64,000 bases of DNA from Scytalidium lignicola (lineage: Eukaryota; Ascomycota; Leotiomycetes), in assembly GCA_002812745.2 (NCBI GenBank), contig NCSJ02000225.1, positions 1-64,000 on the forward strand, written 5' to 3'. Numbering within the stretch: position 1 is the first letter of the stretch; every line of letters begins with the position of its first letter. The notes under the pieces are model-generated. The model was not told where the DNA came from, ran no database searches, and saw only the letters and a list, made by a program, of their open reading frames with translations. The translations under genes and the position numbers were made by a program. Below, piece after piece: positions 1 to 12,990 of this stretch.

Positions 1-3000
1 TATACTCTTTGTATTCTTTAATACTCTTCAAGTAAATGATTATATCATTAAGATATATTATTATGAATTTCTTTAAATATTTTTCTAATATATAGTTTAT
101 TATTCTTTGTTATATTACTAGAGTATTAGTTATATCAAATGTTATAACTAATAACTTAAATAATTTATATTTTGTTTGAATAATAACTTTTTACTCATTA
201 CCTCTTTTAATCTTAACTAGATTAAATGCTGACCACAAGTCTAGCTTAGTAAATATAACAACTCCCTTTAGCTTGTCTATTATTAAATTTATTAATAATA
301 AGAGGTATTAGTCTTTTTTAATTCTATTATTCAAGTGTTTGTAGTCATTATAAGAGTATTCTAATAGATTGTTTTCTTTCTTTACATAATGTAATAATAC
401 TTTAGCTTTATTATAACCTTCTTTATATAAACTTCTAAGAACTANTTTTTTTAAGTAACCATTTCTTCATTACTTCATCTTCAATAAGAGTTATATGATA
501 AATTAATTTGTAAGCTAGTTTAAACCCCTCTTTGAGCTTTATCTTATGATCTTATAGTTTATGCTTAAGTAAGGCTAAATTATTAAGTCTTTTTGTGAAT
601 AACTTTAACCATTTATAATATTCTTCAAGAATATATTTTATAGTCTTATTAACATGGACAACTCTCAAAGATACTGAACTTTATTCTTCTTCTAAGAAGA
701 TAATTATACTTATTCTTCAATCAATTATTAGATTATATTTCCTTATCTATTCAATTCTTAATATAACTTAGTATATTCTTAACTTTGTAATATCAAAAGA
801 TATTCTTTCTTAATAACTTTTACTATATCTTATATTTAAATTCTAAGTTTGAACATTAACCTACTTCTAAACCTTAGTACTGTTTATTAATAATATTAGG
901 TAATTGTTGTTTTTAACTCTTGTACTAAGTCTAAGTTACTTTATAACTTATTCACTGATAAAATTTCTTTTAATTCTTAAGTTGATTAAGGCTTTTATTA
1001 GCTTTTTGCATAGTTTTATATTTATGTATAATGAACTTCTACTGTTCATAAAGTAAAAATTAACATTTTTAACATTGTTAACTGATATATCATTTTTAAT
1101 TTCAAGATCTTTAGCATTTTCTTAAAGTTCCTTAAACAATGTTGTTTATCTTGTAATAAAGTCTTTTAACCTTAGTCTATCTAAGCTTTTATCATTTATA
1201 AATGTATGTATATCTTATACTCATTCTATTATTTCATTTTCAAAGTATTCCCTTATCTTAATAATAAAGATATTACTTTCTTTAAGAATCCTTCTTATAA
1301 AATTTAAAGAGTATATTGTTACTTCTTGGTTAAACTATTGATTAATCTTCTGTATTGTCTCTTCCTTCCTTAATAACATAATAAGTACTTCTAAAGGTAA
1401 TGAATCTTCTTCTGGTTTATTAACTATAAGTAGAGCCTTTACCTCTTAGTTAACTTGTTCAACAACAATCTCTGTTAATTCTCTTTGTTCTTGTTAAGCA
1501 TAATATTATTTAACTTCAAGTAATTGTTCTACTGATTTTCTTAAACCTTAGATTTCTTTATATTGTGTTTTTGCCTTTGCTTGATCTTATTAGAAAGTTA
1601 TTATTGGATAACCTCTTTATTATAAGTTATATTATCCTTATATAATATAGTTTAATCCTTCTTTTATTATTATCTAAACATCTTCAAGTATTTGATTGAA
1701 ATCATCTTAAATCTAAGTTCTTTCTACTAATAAGAGAAACTTATGTATTCTCCTCTTTATGATGATACTTTAAAGGTTAGTCTTATAAACTAGAGTAAGG
1801 TTATTATAGTTGAGTTCTTATTCTTTAACAATTGTTTCTTCTTATTATATAATTTTATAAAGTTAACTTTTGTCCAGGATCTCTTATCCTCTTAGTCCTT
1901 TTATACTAATCGTTAGATAATATCTCAAGATTAATACTTCTTTAGAAACAGGATATTATTCTGTTGGTATAACCTTAAAGTTTACTAATATAACTATCTA
2001 AATTCTACTTACTCCTGGAATTGATCTTTATTTGTCCTAACTCTTAGCTTGCTCCTTATCCTGAGGATGTCTTGCATACTGAGTTCTTGTCATAAGCATT
2101 AAGTTTGTTTTAAGGATTATTATTATTATTATTTGATTTGTATTGGTTTTAATAACATGATGTAGTATAATTACCAAGTCTTAGTAAACTTCTCCTTCTT
2201 CTGAGGAGTTCCCTTCCTTGTTTAAGCTTTTCTCTTCTGATGATTTTGACAAGATATCCATGATTCTTAAGATTCTTATAACTTTAACTTTAATAAATAT
2301 GTTTGACTTATTATCCTTCTTATAAGTATTTACTATATGTTCAGACATTTTACACTTAAAATATAACTTGTTTTTCCTTTTCTTGTCAAGTTCTTCAAAG
2401 AAGATTCTAAAAGAATTTCTTTTCTTNGGTTTTTCCTTTAAAGTACTTCTTTCCTTTCTCTTTAAAAGTCTTTCCTTTTCTTATAACATTTAATTCTATA
2501 AGGTTTTCTTAATCCTTTTTACTATTAATCTTTCTTCTGTTAAAGTAAGATTTACNTTTTTTTGTCCAAGATTATCTTATATTATTTATTTTTGATCTTG
2601 ATTAACAAGTTAATCAAAGTGTTAAATATAGTAATCATAAGTTGTTAGTATAATTCTTCTTTAATAAAATCCTTTAATCCAGTCTTATACTAGTATATAT
2701 ATACTTCTTTTCCTTAGTTAACTGTTATTACATATTAATAATAAAGTATTACATATTTGTTAAGGCTCTTAGTTTGTCTAAGGTAAGTTAATTGTCTCTT
2801 GGTATTCCTTTTTTCATTAACATCATTATACAAGCATTTAAGTTCCCTTGTATAATTGACTTAACTTATGATAATGTTGATTACTCCTTAGTTCATTGTT
2901 TCTCTATTTATCATAAACCATTCATCTTTNAAAAAGTTAAAACCAAGTTTTAACTATTTCTTTTAAGTATGTTAATACTTATAATACCTTATGCATATCT

Positions 3001-3545
3001 TAAAGTAGTAAGTGATTGTTTAATACTAAATAAGTTCTTGTCTAAGTAAGATATGCTTTTAACTTCTTTTTATCCTTATAAAACAAGTTTAGTCTGATAA
3101 TTTTGACTTCTTTAAAAGTTGTTATTAGGACTTGTTCAATGTTATTCTTTAGTTTAAAGTCTAGATTAAAGTCTAGACTTAAAACTCTTAGTATTAAAAC
3201 TGGTTTTGGATTAAGCTTAAGTAATNAAAAGTGCTGGTTTCTTTCTTGTAGCTCATGATAATTCTCTTATAATTAATCNTTTTTACTAACTTAGTAGATT
3301 GCTTTAGTAGTATAACAACTTTCTCTAATACTCTTTACTAGATATTAATTTCTTCGACAGTCTAATTCTTACTTTAGTCTTCTTCAAAACTATCTTCTGA
3401 ACTTTCTTCAGATCCTTCTTCAAATCCTTCTTCAAATTCTTCTTCAGAGCNTTTTTTTAAAACTTTCTTCAAGTTGTTCATTATTATTATCTATTAGTAT
3501 ACTTGTTTTCAAATCTTGATTCATCAAGATAAGTAGTATTTACAA
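1..3545 (-). mobile_element. RIP-degraded Ty3/Gypsy retrotransposon internal region, truncated by window start
   Basis: This is a relic on the minus strand with many stops and no usable ORF. Read from 3523 downward, a gag-like start (MNQDLKTS) is followed by a strongly acidic Glu/Ser-rich stretch at about 3360-3475. Near 2330-2400 there is a degraded CCHC zinc knuckle in which two cysteines read as tyrosine, the result of C-to-T type change. At 1-300 the reverse-transcriptase core is recognisable: FTKLDL followed later by YLNDIIIYL, which corresponds to the family's YLDD box with D changed to N. The order gag, knuckle, RT is that of Gypsy elements. Base composition is extremely AT-rich and CpG is nearly absent. 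The integrase and 3' LTR lie outside the window. Confidence 0.8.
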
Positions 3546-3906
3546 TGTTATAAAACAATGCTATCCAGGTTATTAGATAACTAAGGGTAAGGTAAATGTT
3601 CAAGGACAATGGAAACATATAGCACAAGAGCAAGTAATTAGGTCAAAGATAGGATTTAATAATATATTTAAGGTGAACATAAAGAGTTTACTCTTATGTT
3701 CTTATAATATGCTTATATAGATAATAAAATACAATTGAATTGTTAGATTACCCTAATCCCTTGATTTAAGTTCTTAGATTACTAGATTACTCTGATCCTA
3801 TGATCTTAATCATATAACCCCTTAATTATTAAGTTCTCTATGCACACCTGCTATGTACTAAGCTTTAGACTTACACCAATTAACTTGTTTGGTTAATCCT
3901 GTAACA
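3546..3906 (-). repeat. Putative 5' LTR of the minus-strand Gypsy relic
   Basis: A 361-bp block begins TGTTA and ends TAACA, the usual inverted termini of an LTR. It lies immediately upstream (in minus-strand sense) of the gag-like start of the Gypsy relic. No second copy is present in the window, so the boundaries rest on the terminal motifs and position only. Confidence 0.5.
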
Positions 3907-6900
3907 CTTTGTTAAATGTATATTTGAAGAGGTATATACTTATTTATATAACTTTTATAAAAGACTTATATATTATTATTAAATTTATATTGAATAAGAA
4001 GGTATAATGTTAACCTTGATCACAATTAGAAACCTTAAGAAAACAATACTTAAAAATATATAATTACTCATTAATAAGCTTTAAGAACTTTAATATAACC
4101 TTTAACTAACTTACAAGATAATTAATATTCTTCATAAGAAGTTGATTATTATTTACCAAGGATCTTTAACATGTAAATATGTTATTTTAAACTTACTAGA
4201 AGACTTAAAACAACTTATTAACAAACTTTACTTGTTCATCATGTTATATAAAAAGGAAAAGGAACAAGAATATTATAATGAAACTTACTTTACAAATTAT
4301 CATTATTATATTAATTGTGAAATAAGTTAACAATATTACTTATAAAGCTTTAAATATATTACTTTATATCTTTAAATATAAGNAAAAATGTTTTATATGC
4401 AAAAGGAAAAGTTATTAATCATAAAAACACTTATAAAAGGAATAAAATGCTGAAAAAGTACATTTTAAAGTTAAATACACAAACTGATTCAACTTTACTG
4501 TTTATAACTTTGAATAATACTTCAAAAAGCAATTTTAACAATACATTACCAATTGTAAAGGTAATAATTCTGAAGAGGAATTAAACCTTACTTTTAAAAC
4601 CCTTTTTATTAACAATACTAATGATAACCTTAATTTAGAACTTGAAAAACCTGAATAAGATGATTTCATATTCTTCATCTTATACAAAAGTATTCTAGTA
4701 GATTTAGCTACTTTAATTGTTATAAAACTAGTTAATAATACTTTCTTATACTAATTAACAGCTAAGGTATTAATGACTAAAACTTACTTTTAGGATATTA
4801 ACTTAAAAGCTTTCATAACAATCATAATAGAAGTGTTCAGCATAACAAGCTTAACAAGGTATAATTTAAGGTAATTTTATAAAATTATAATTAATACAAA
4901 AGTTATAATAAACTTTATAATTAATTATAGCTAATTCGAAGTTTTACAATAAACAAACTGATTTATAATACTTGATATAACTACTAAAAGCATAGTAAAA
5001 GTACAATTTAGAATTAAGAGTACAACTTTGATAAGCTTTATATTAATAAATATACTAATTGAGCAAATTGAATTTTATATGATTATGTTGACTATACCCT
5101 TCTTATTATACTTAATAAACATAAATTGATTAAGTATATATTTTAACAACTTTACAAATTAATTAATTATCTTATAAGGAAACATACTAATTATACAATG
5201 ATTTAGTTATAGTTTTCTCCTTTAGGACATTTCCTTACAAGCTTTCATCTTTGATTTACTGAAGAAAGACCTTTGTTTCTTGACTAATATAGAATTATAA
5301 TACTTATATTAACATTTTGGCCACTTATTAATAACCAGATTACAATGTATATTAGACTGTACAAGTTATAATATTAACAAAAACATGTTAGAATACTTTA
5401 TTAAGTTTTATGCTTATTATTAACATTATAAGAAGTTGTTAAAAAGGTTTAGATTCAACTTACAAGATAATGTAAACTTTAATTACTTCATTATCATCAA
5501 TGTCTTTTATATTAATAATAAACCAGTACTTTATATTATTAACAAAAGAACATATTACCAAGCTAGTAAATAACTTTAAAATATTAATGTAAAGCATATT
5601 TAGAATATCTTATAAACTTGTTAGATTAATACTTACTTAGGACTTTTAAACTAGATTATAATTAATACCAGAAAGAACTTTGTTAGTAAGGAGTTTTAGT
5701 AAAACATTATAACCATAAGAACAACTTTAAAAGTAGTCTTAGTAGAAGCTTATAACTCAATTAGTTATGTTGAACAATATTATACACTTATACAATATAC
5801 TTATTAGATAATTATAATTGAAATCCATGATCTTAATAAGGATATAACTTTACAAATGATGTTTAAAGCTATTAATGATTTTGTAAAACCTGATAGACTT
5901 GTCCTTATACTATTAGTTTACAATGCTTATTTATATATATCAGAACTTAATGCTTTAGCCTTAACTATTAACTAGAGAATCACAATGATTAAGAAGGCTA
6001 TAGAGGAAATTAACAAAATCAAGGTAAAACAATAAGTACAAAATGTAATTAATATGTACAATAACTTTGATGTAAGTATTATTTATGACTTATTACTAAA
6101 TTCAGATGTTCTTGTGTGAAGAGTAAGAAATATAAGCTAGAACAGAAGCTAAGAAGAGTTATACAAGCTTATAAGTATAAATAAAGAAACATATATATTA
6201 ATACTACTATGTAAGAATATACTATTCAGGTTAACAGTTGTAAAACTATACTTTACACTTATAGAAGGAATCAATAGAATTGAGTTACTAGAACCAGAAT
6301 TGAAAACTATAACCCTTGAAGAGTATTAAGAGAAGCTTAACAGGTTGATTATAACTGTTATTCTACTATCAACACTATTAGTAAAGCATGGACATAGAAA
6401 ACCTTGTAAATACCTTGAAATTATTACTTTCTTACAAGAAGAGGAATCAGAACCTTAATTCACAACTTTACATCAAGTTGAAATATTAAGATTACTTGAA
6501 AAAGGCGTTTTTAAGACTGTAAACCTTCAAAATATACTTAACAATATATGTATATTTAACATTAAGTTTGTAGATGAAATTAAAAACAAGAGAACTGAAA
6601 AAGCTTTTGAAAAGTTATACTTTATAGTATAAGCTTATAAGGATAATAAGAAGAAGCTTGTTTTGACTTAATTGTTTATTATTCAATGTATTAACCAGTA
6701 TATTATTCTTTGTATTATTATTATAGAGTACAAAGATATAAGCTTGTATTTATAAGACATTTTATAAGTGTACATATAGTTTATTACCTTGTTAAATCAG
6801 GATTTTTACATATAATTACCTTTAAAGCTTATAGAGTAACTTGGTCTTCATGAAGACTTGATCTTATAAGTTATAAAGTTACTTTACAAAGTTTTAGAAG

Positions 6901-7405
6901 TTGAAAACTATTAATTCTAAACTTATTGCTCTTATTATATTAAAGTACTTATTATGAAACTGTTAACATATAACCTTTGTTTGTTGTATAACATTAAGCC
7001 TTTTAATGTTATAAACCTTTAAATTAACAATACCTTATTTATCAAAGACATTTAATTTGCTGAACTTGAGCAAGAACAGTTGAAAAAGGTTAATTTTCTA
7101 GCAAAAGAATATAAAACGTTGATTACTAACAAGGGAATCAAGTTCAATAAGAGTATTATACAATTGAATAATACTGGAATTTTACTTACTTAAGAATGTT
7201 AGTATGTTAATCTACAGTTTATAACTGGGAAATCAGTTATTATAACAAGCTTACAAGGAATTATACACTAGAACCTTATCATCAAAAAGTAATATATTGT
7301 ACAATATGCTTAAGGAGTATATATAACTTTAGTCTGTTAACTAGAAATGTTATACAACCTATTAGTAATTACCTAAGTTATTAATCCTAACAAAGAAGAC
7401 ATGAA
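3907..7405 (+). mobile_element. RIP-degraded Ty1/Copia-type polyprotein relic (integrase and reverse transcriptase)
   Basis: A plus-strand relic is broken by dozens of stops. At about 5740-6190 the translation follows the C-terminal half of a fungal retroelement integrase (EAYNSISYVEQYY, then LQMMFKAIND, then LLNSDVLV). At about 6420-7380 it follows a Copia-type RT (RVT_2), with KFVDEIKNK, KKLVLT and an AELEQEQLKKVNFLAKE stretch. Stops are mostly TAA/TAG where CAA/CAG/TGG would be expected, the RIP pattern. The RT homology stops abruptly at about 7400, where the TIR element begins, so this copy was either interrupted or truncated there. The first 700 bases (3907-4600) contain a 62-codon open frame at 4142-4330 with no recognisable domain. 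Confidence 0.7.
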
Positions 7406-7900
7406 TAGACTGGCCGGACCGTTGCATTGGACCGTGGTCTGGACTAGACCGTGAGGTTTTTACGGACCGTTTCAGACCGTGGTCTGAGCAATTTAAATTG
7501 TGGGGACCGTTTTCAGACCGTAGACCGTACGGTCCAGACCGTGAGGACTACAGTCTGAAGTCAAAAATTTGAGACCGGACCGTACGGTCTACGGTCTGAA
7601 ACCAAATAAATATGGGGACTGTTTTAAGGACNGTAGACTGTANAGTCTCANCTAAATTTTAAATTAAATAATAATATAATTATTTATTAAATTTAATTTA
7701 TATTACTGTTATTGTAAAATGTTATTGTTTTTATTTAATAAATAATTTATTAATAAATAATTATATTTATTATTTTAATTTAAATTTAAATTTATATAGT
7801 CTAACAGTCTAACCAGACTATAAAGCATTAAGGCTTTAAATTTCAGACTGTACAGTTTAGATACCTTATAATTTGATGCCTTACAGTTCAGTTTGGTCTT

Positions 7901-7905
7901 GTCTC
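7901..7905. repeat. Target-site duplication, left copy (GTCTC)
   Basis: GTCTC directly precedes LTR 1 and is repeated exactly at 17849-17853 directly after LTR 3. Five base pairs is the usual duplication length for Copia elements. Confidence 0.85.
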
Positions 7906-8159
7906 TGTTGTAACCTCAGGTATTTGATACACTCACGTGACAAGCCATAGCAAAAGCTATATGAAATCATAGAGTCAGAGTTGGGGCAATTATCATACTT
8001 GTAAGACATTTTCACATGAAACATATGTTTACAAGTATGTATATGATATAAGTATATTTCCCCAATTATAGTGGTTATTAGTTAGTTGTTTTTGATAGTT
8101 GAAAATTCATACTATTCATATACATACTAATAATAACAGTAGCTATAACTTGTCTAACA
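7906..8159 (+). repeat. Copia LTR 1 (254 bp)
   Basis: It starts TGTTGTAACC and ends TCTAACA. It is the same length as LTR 2 and LTR 3 and aligns to them end to end with only transition-type differences. It is much less mutated than LTR 2 and still carries CpG sites such as the CACGTGAC motif. Confidence 0.92.
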
Positions 8160-11100
8160 GGTTATAAGCCTAGAGACACATCCTAATAACACATTAGATA
8201 ACTCCTTGAACATTATAATAAAGCTGTATACGTTGGCTTGATTATAAAGACTATGAAGGTTAATTCTAGCCAGGACAAGCCTTGTATTATAAGACTTAAG
8301 CTACTGAATTACAAAACATGAAGTGTTCAGGTCAAGGCTGATTTACAAGGGTAAGAGTTATAAGAAGTGGTTTCCCAAGGTATATCAATGTCTTAAAGTA
8401 CTACTAGAGAATCGTCGTTATCACATGAGAGTAACTTGTTATCTCAAGATGTCTTATTACTTTTTATAGACTATTTACAATCTATAAGTGTAGATAAGAA
8501 AGCAAAGTCAATTATTATATCATATTATATTTCTTCAACCCTAGAAATAATCATAAATCTTAAAATAACAAAAGAGTAATAAAACATATTCAAGGAATAC
8601 ATAACTCCTTTAAAGATATAATAATTAAGGGCTAAACTAATAGCTTTTAATTCATATATACTACTAAAGACAAATGTTACAATTTTATAGTTAATTACAA
8701 ACCTTAATACTTTGTAAAATAAGATTAGTACAATTTCTAAAAATAATAAACCTTCAAATAACACTAAGATAACTGTATTATTCAAAGTTGTAAAAGTTAT
8801 AAATTCATGTTTTCATTTTATAATTACTCAACTATCATTCAGCAAGCAAGACATTAACAACTATGATGTTGTTATTATTCATTTAACAGAATTTAAGCAA
8901 AGGATAAGGCTTAAGGAGCTAGCTAAGGAGAGTATCCTGAATGCTATTGAAAAGGGTAAGAAAGGTAAAAAGGGTAAAAAGCCATTCAAAGGAGTATACT
9001 TTAATTATAGCAAAACTAACTATATAACAAGATTTTGTAAAGTACTTAAAAAGGAAAGTAATTCAAGTTTTAACACAAGAGCTTTACTTACATCCAGTAG
9101 AGTGAAGGAACAACTTAAGGAAATACAAAAATCGAAAGTAAAAGCTAAAACAGCTAAGAAGACCTGTTAAAGTATATCTATAAGTAATACAGAAGAACAA
9201 GAGTATCCTGTGTATACTATAGATAATAATCCTATAGAATTATTATAAGTAATCAATTCAGGAGCTTTATATCACATGATATACTCAAGAAAAGACTTTA
9301 ACGATTATAAGTTACTTAAGACACCAATTCAAGTGATTACAATGAATAGAATAAAGATCCAAGTTGTAAGAACTAAGAATATACTTATTAAAGTTGCCTT
9401 AAATAAAAGAGTAGAATATGTAAAGCTTATAAGTGTTTTACATATGCTAAAGCTAACCAGCAATTTAATTTCAATGTTATAACTCTAGGACAAAGGACTA
9501 ATAGTTAAAACAACTACAAGGAAGGCTAGAAAGCTTTTAATTAAGTTATACAACAAGGTTATAAAAGAAGCATTTTGTATTAAGTGTTTATACACCTTGA
9601 AAAGCACTGTACAATCAGAATAAGCTTTTATAATTATTATTACAAATGCTAAAATGCTATAACACCGTCAATTTAAGCATTTAAGCTCAAAAAGCTTAAT
9701 AAGGTTATATCAGGCTACTACAAGTGAAGAATAACTTGTAATTACACTGAAGAAGCTATGTAAAGCTTGTATAATGGTTAAGAAGGTGAAAGTGATTAAT
9801 AAAAAGGGTTTTGAACAAGTTACAAAGCTGTTAGAACATATACATACCAATATGTAAAGGTTATACAAGATTCCTAACCATAATAAGAACACTTATATAA
9901 TTACCTTTACAAATGAGTATACTTGTAAAGTATAAGTTTACTTCAATCAAAACAAAGTGGTTATATATATCATATTCCTTAAATTCAAAGCTAAAGTAGA
10001 ACTTGAAACAAGTTACAAGATTAAGGCTGTCAAATGTAATAATGCTAAAGAATATATAACTTTAAGAAATTGAATTAACAAGATTACTAGAATCTAATTT
10101 AAATATATAATACCTTACTTCTATAAGCAATTAGATATCCCTGAACAACTGAATAGAATATTAATTATACTAGCTAGAACTATGTTATAAAGTAATTAGT
10201 TATCAGTTATGTTTTGAGAAGATACTGTAAAAACAACATATTACATATACAATAGAACTCTTATTAAACTTGATAACAAGACACTTAAGGAAGTGTACAA
10301 TAACAAGAAGTTATATATTAACTACTTAAAAGCTTTTGAGTACATTACTTACCTAATTGTAACAAAGAAAAAGCTTATAAAATTAAAGTTAACAAGTTTA
10401 AGATATTGTTTTATTAATTATATAATTATAAACTATTAATACAAGTTATACAACCTAATAAGCTGTAAAGTCATAGTTATATCTTTACTTACTTTTAAAG
10501 AAAATTTATAACTTGATTTTAACTAAAATAAGTTAATTATAGAACTTATAAAAGAAGTAGAAATATTAGACTTCATAGAATTACCAAGAGACATTCTAAA
10601 AAACATAAATTTGTAAATGATTATAATTGTCAACCAATCAAATCAACATGATGTTAAAGTTAATCAATCAAGACAAGAAGCTTTAATAATGCTAAAGAAA
10701 AGAGTAAAGCTTATAATGTTAGTAATTACAAGAATTAATATTCTAAAGCCTTTNAAAAAAGCCTTAAGAGTTACAAGAACTGTTAAAACCTTCTAACATT
10801 ACAAAATCTTCAGATCTGAAAAAGCCTAAACTTAATAATTATAATATACTAGAATTAAGGTTAAAGAACTTAAAATCTAACAATGTTAAAAGTATAATTG
10901 TTGATACTTTAACAATTACAACTAAACAAAAGACNTTTTTACAAGTTTCTTATAATTTGTAAAAGTAAAAGGATAAGGAAGTTTAACTATAAAGCTTAAG
11001 AGAATCCTAAATCAGCATTTCAAGTAAAAGAAGTGTTCATCCCTAAGAATAAACAAGAAGCTTTAAGAGATTTACTATAATTAATTATTATAAATTTAAA

Positions 11101-12736
11101 AATCAAGAAATTACAAGCCTTTAGAATATAAGAAATTGAAGATCTCTTAGTAGATAACAATTTAATTAGCTACAAGTAAATGTTTACAATTAAGTATACT
11201 CTTATAAGCTTAGTTGATTATTATAAAGCATAATTAGTAACCTAAGGATTTAGTCAAACACTTGAAGACAATTACTTAGAAACCTTCAGTCTTATTATAA
11301 GGCTTAAGTTGTTAAGAGTACTCTTAGCAATCATTATAATAGAGGATCTTGAAATATATCAAGTTGATATTATGAGTATTTACTTAAGAGTAAAGCTTTA
11401 TACTATTATATATATAAGGCTACTTAGCACTTTAAATGTAATAAAAGAGAAAGTGTTAATAGTAAGACAATTGCTTTATAAGCTAAAGTAATTAGGTAAA
11501 GAATAGTATATTAAGAGTTGTACAAACTTTAAATCATTTAGTTTTAAACCTTATTATAGTGATCTAAGTGTTTTCATCAACTAAGACAAATCTATGATAA
11601 TTAGACTATATGTTAACAATATATTAATATTAAGAAAAGACCTTAAAACTGTTAAAGTTATAGTTGATAACATTAGCAAGAGATAGTAAATTAAAGATCT
11701 AAGACTTGTATAACAAATATTAAGGCTTAAAATTATATATAACAAAGTTAATCATAACTTATAAATCAACCAAAGTTAGTATATTACTAAATTGGTTAAA
11801 AGGTTTCATTTACAAGATATAAAGCTAATTAATTCACTTGTTATAAACTATAATACTTTAATAAAAAGCTTACTTAAAGAGTTACAAGTTAATCAAATGT
11901 TATATCAAGAGTTAATTAGCTAATTAAGATAAGTAACCAAAGGTTCTAGATTTAATATTAACTATGTTGTTAATTAGTTATAATAACATTATAATACTTT
12001 AACTATAAAGTATATGAATACTAGCTTATAAGTTATATAATATTTAAATAGAACTATAAATAAAAAGTTATATATAAGCATTGACAAAGACTATAATAAG
12101 CCTAGAGAGCTTATAAGAACTTGAATTCAAGGTTATAACAATATTGACTATGTTGAAGACTTATTAAATCAACACTTAACTATAAGACATATATTCTTGT
12201 TGAATAAAAGTCTTATTTCATAGATTTCAACAAAACAACAATGTATAATTATGTTAACTATTGAATCAGAGTATATAACACTTTCAAAGGCTAATAAGCA
12301 AGGACAATGGTTATAATCCTTACTTAAAGAGTTAAGACAAGATAAATTGTTAAAGGACAATTTGGAAATTCTTATATTCAATAATAATCAAGCTTGTATA
12401 ACCATTACTAATAAGTTAATAATATACAAGTGTTTAAAGTATATTAATATTAAATATCACCAAATTAAGGATTTGATTATAAGTAGACAAATATTTGTGG
12501 AATACTATTTTACAAAGGATATAAAAGCTAATATATTAACAAAGCTGTTAACTTATCAAAGCTTTTAAAAGTATATTAGTAGAATACTTTAGTAATTACT
12601 AAATTAAATAGAATTAGTAAACCTTACAACAAGTTAAATGTATGAAAACACTATATACAATTATAAGTTTATAAAACTGATTTCTTAACATTTTGCTAAC
12701 AACAAATTATTAGTTATAATAATGAAATAAGAGGAC
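8160..12736 (+). mobile_element. Copia internal region, copy 1 (gag-pol, RIP-degraded)
   Basis: This is a plus-strand gag-pol region broken by stops. Just after LTR 1, GGTTATAAGCC looks like a mutated primer-binding site complementary to the anticodon half of initiator tRNA-Met. Visible domains in order are gag (about 8200-9150, basic KKGKKGKK tract), protease-like region with an open frame at 9276-9482, integrase (about 9700-10520), RT with the QVDIMSIYLRVKL box (11309-11491) and RNase H (open frame 12347-12568, ending TKLLTYQSF). The polypurine tract GAAATAAGAGGAC directly precedes LTR 2. The minus-strand open frame at 8525-8785 is antisense to gag and is not a gene. Confidence 0.88.
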
Positions 12737-12990
12737 TGTTATAACTTTAAGTATTTAATATACTTATATGACAAGTTATAACAAAAGCTATATAAAATCA
12801 TAAAGTCAGAGTTAAAGTAATTATTATACTTATAAGACATTTTCACATAAAATATACATTTACAAATGTGTATATAATATAAGTATATTTCCTTAATTAT
12901 AATAGTTATTAACTAATTGTTTTTAATAGTTGAAAATTCATACTGTTTGCATATATACTAATAATAACAGTAACCATAACTTGTTCAACA
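12737..12990 (+). repeat. Copia LTR 2, shared between the two tandem copies (254 bp)
   Basis: It starts TGTTATAAC and ends TTCAACA. It aligns over its full length to LTR 1 and LTR 3 but has lost most CpG and many C/G bases. It serves as 3' LTR of copy 1 and 5' LTR of copy 2. Confidence 0.92.

Noticed and set aside
8525..8785. Minus-strand 86-codon hydrophobic frame, with a paralogous one at 13356-13604
   Set aside because: Both are antisense to Copia gag in the two copies; the similarity comes from the element repeat.
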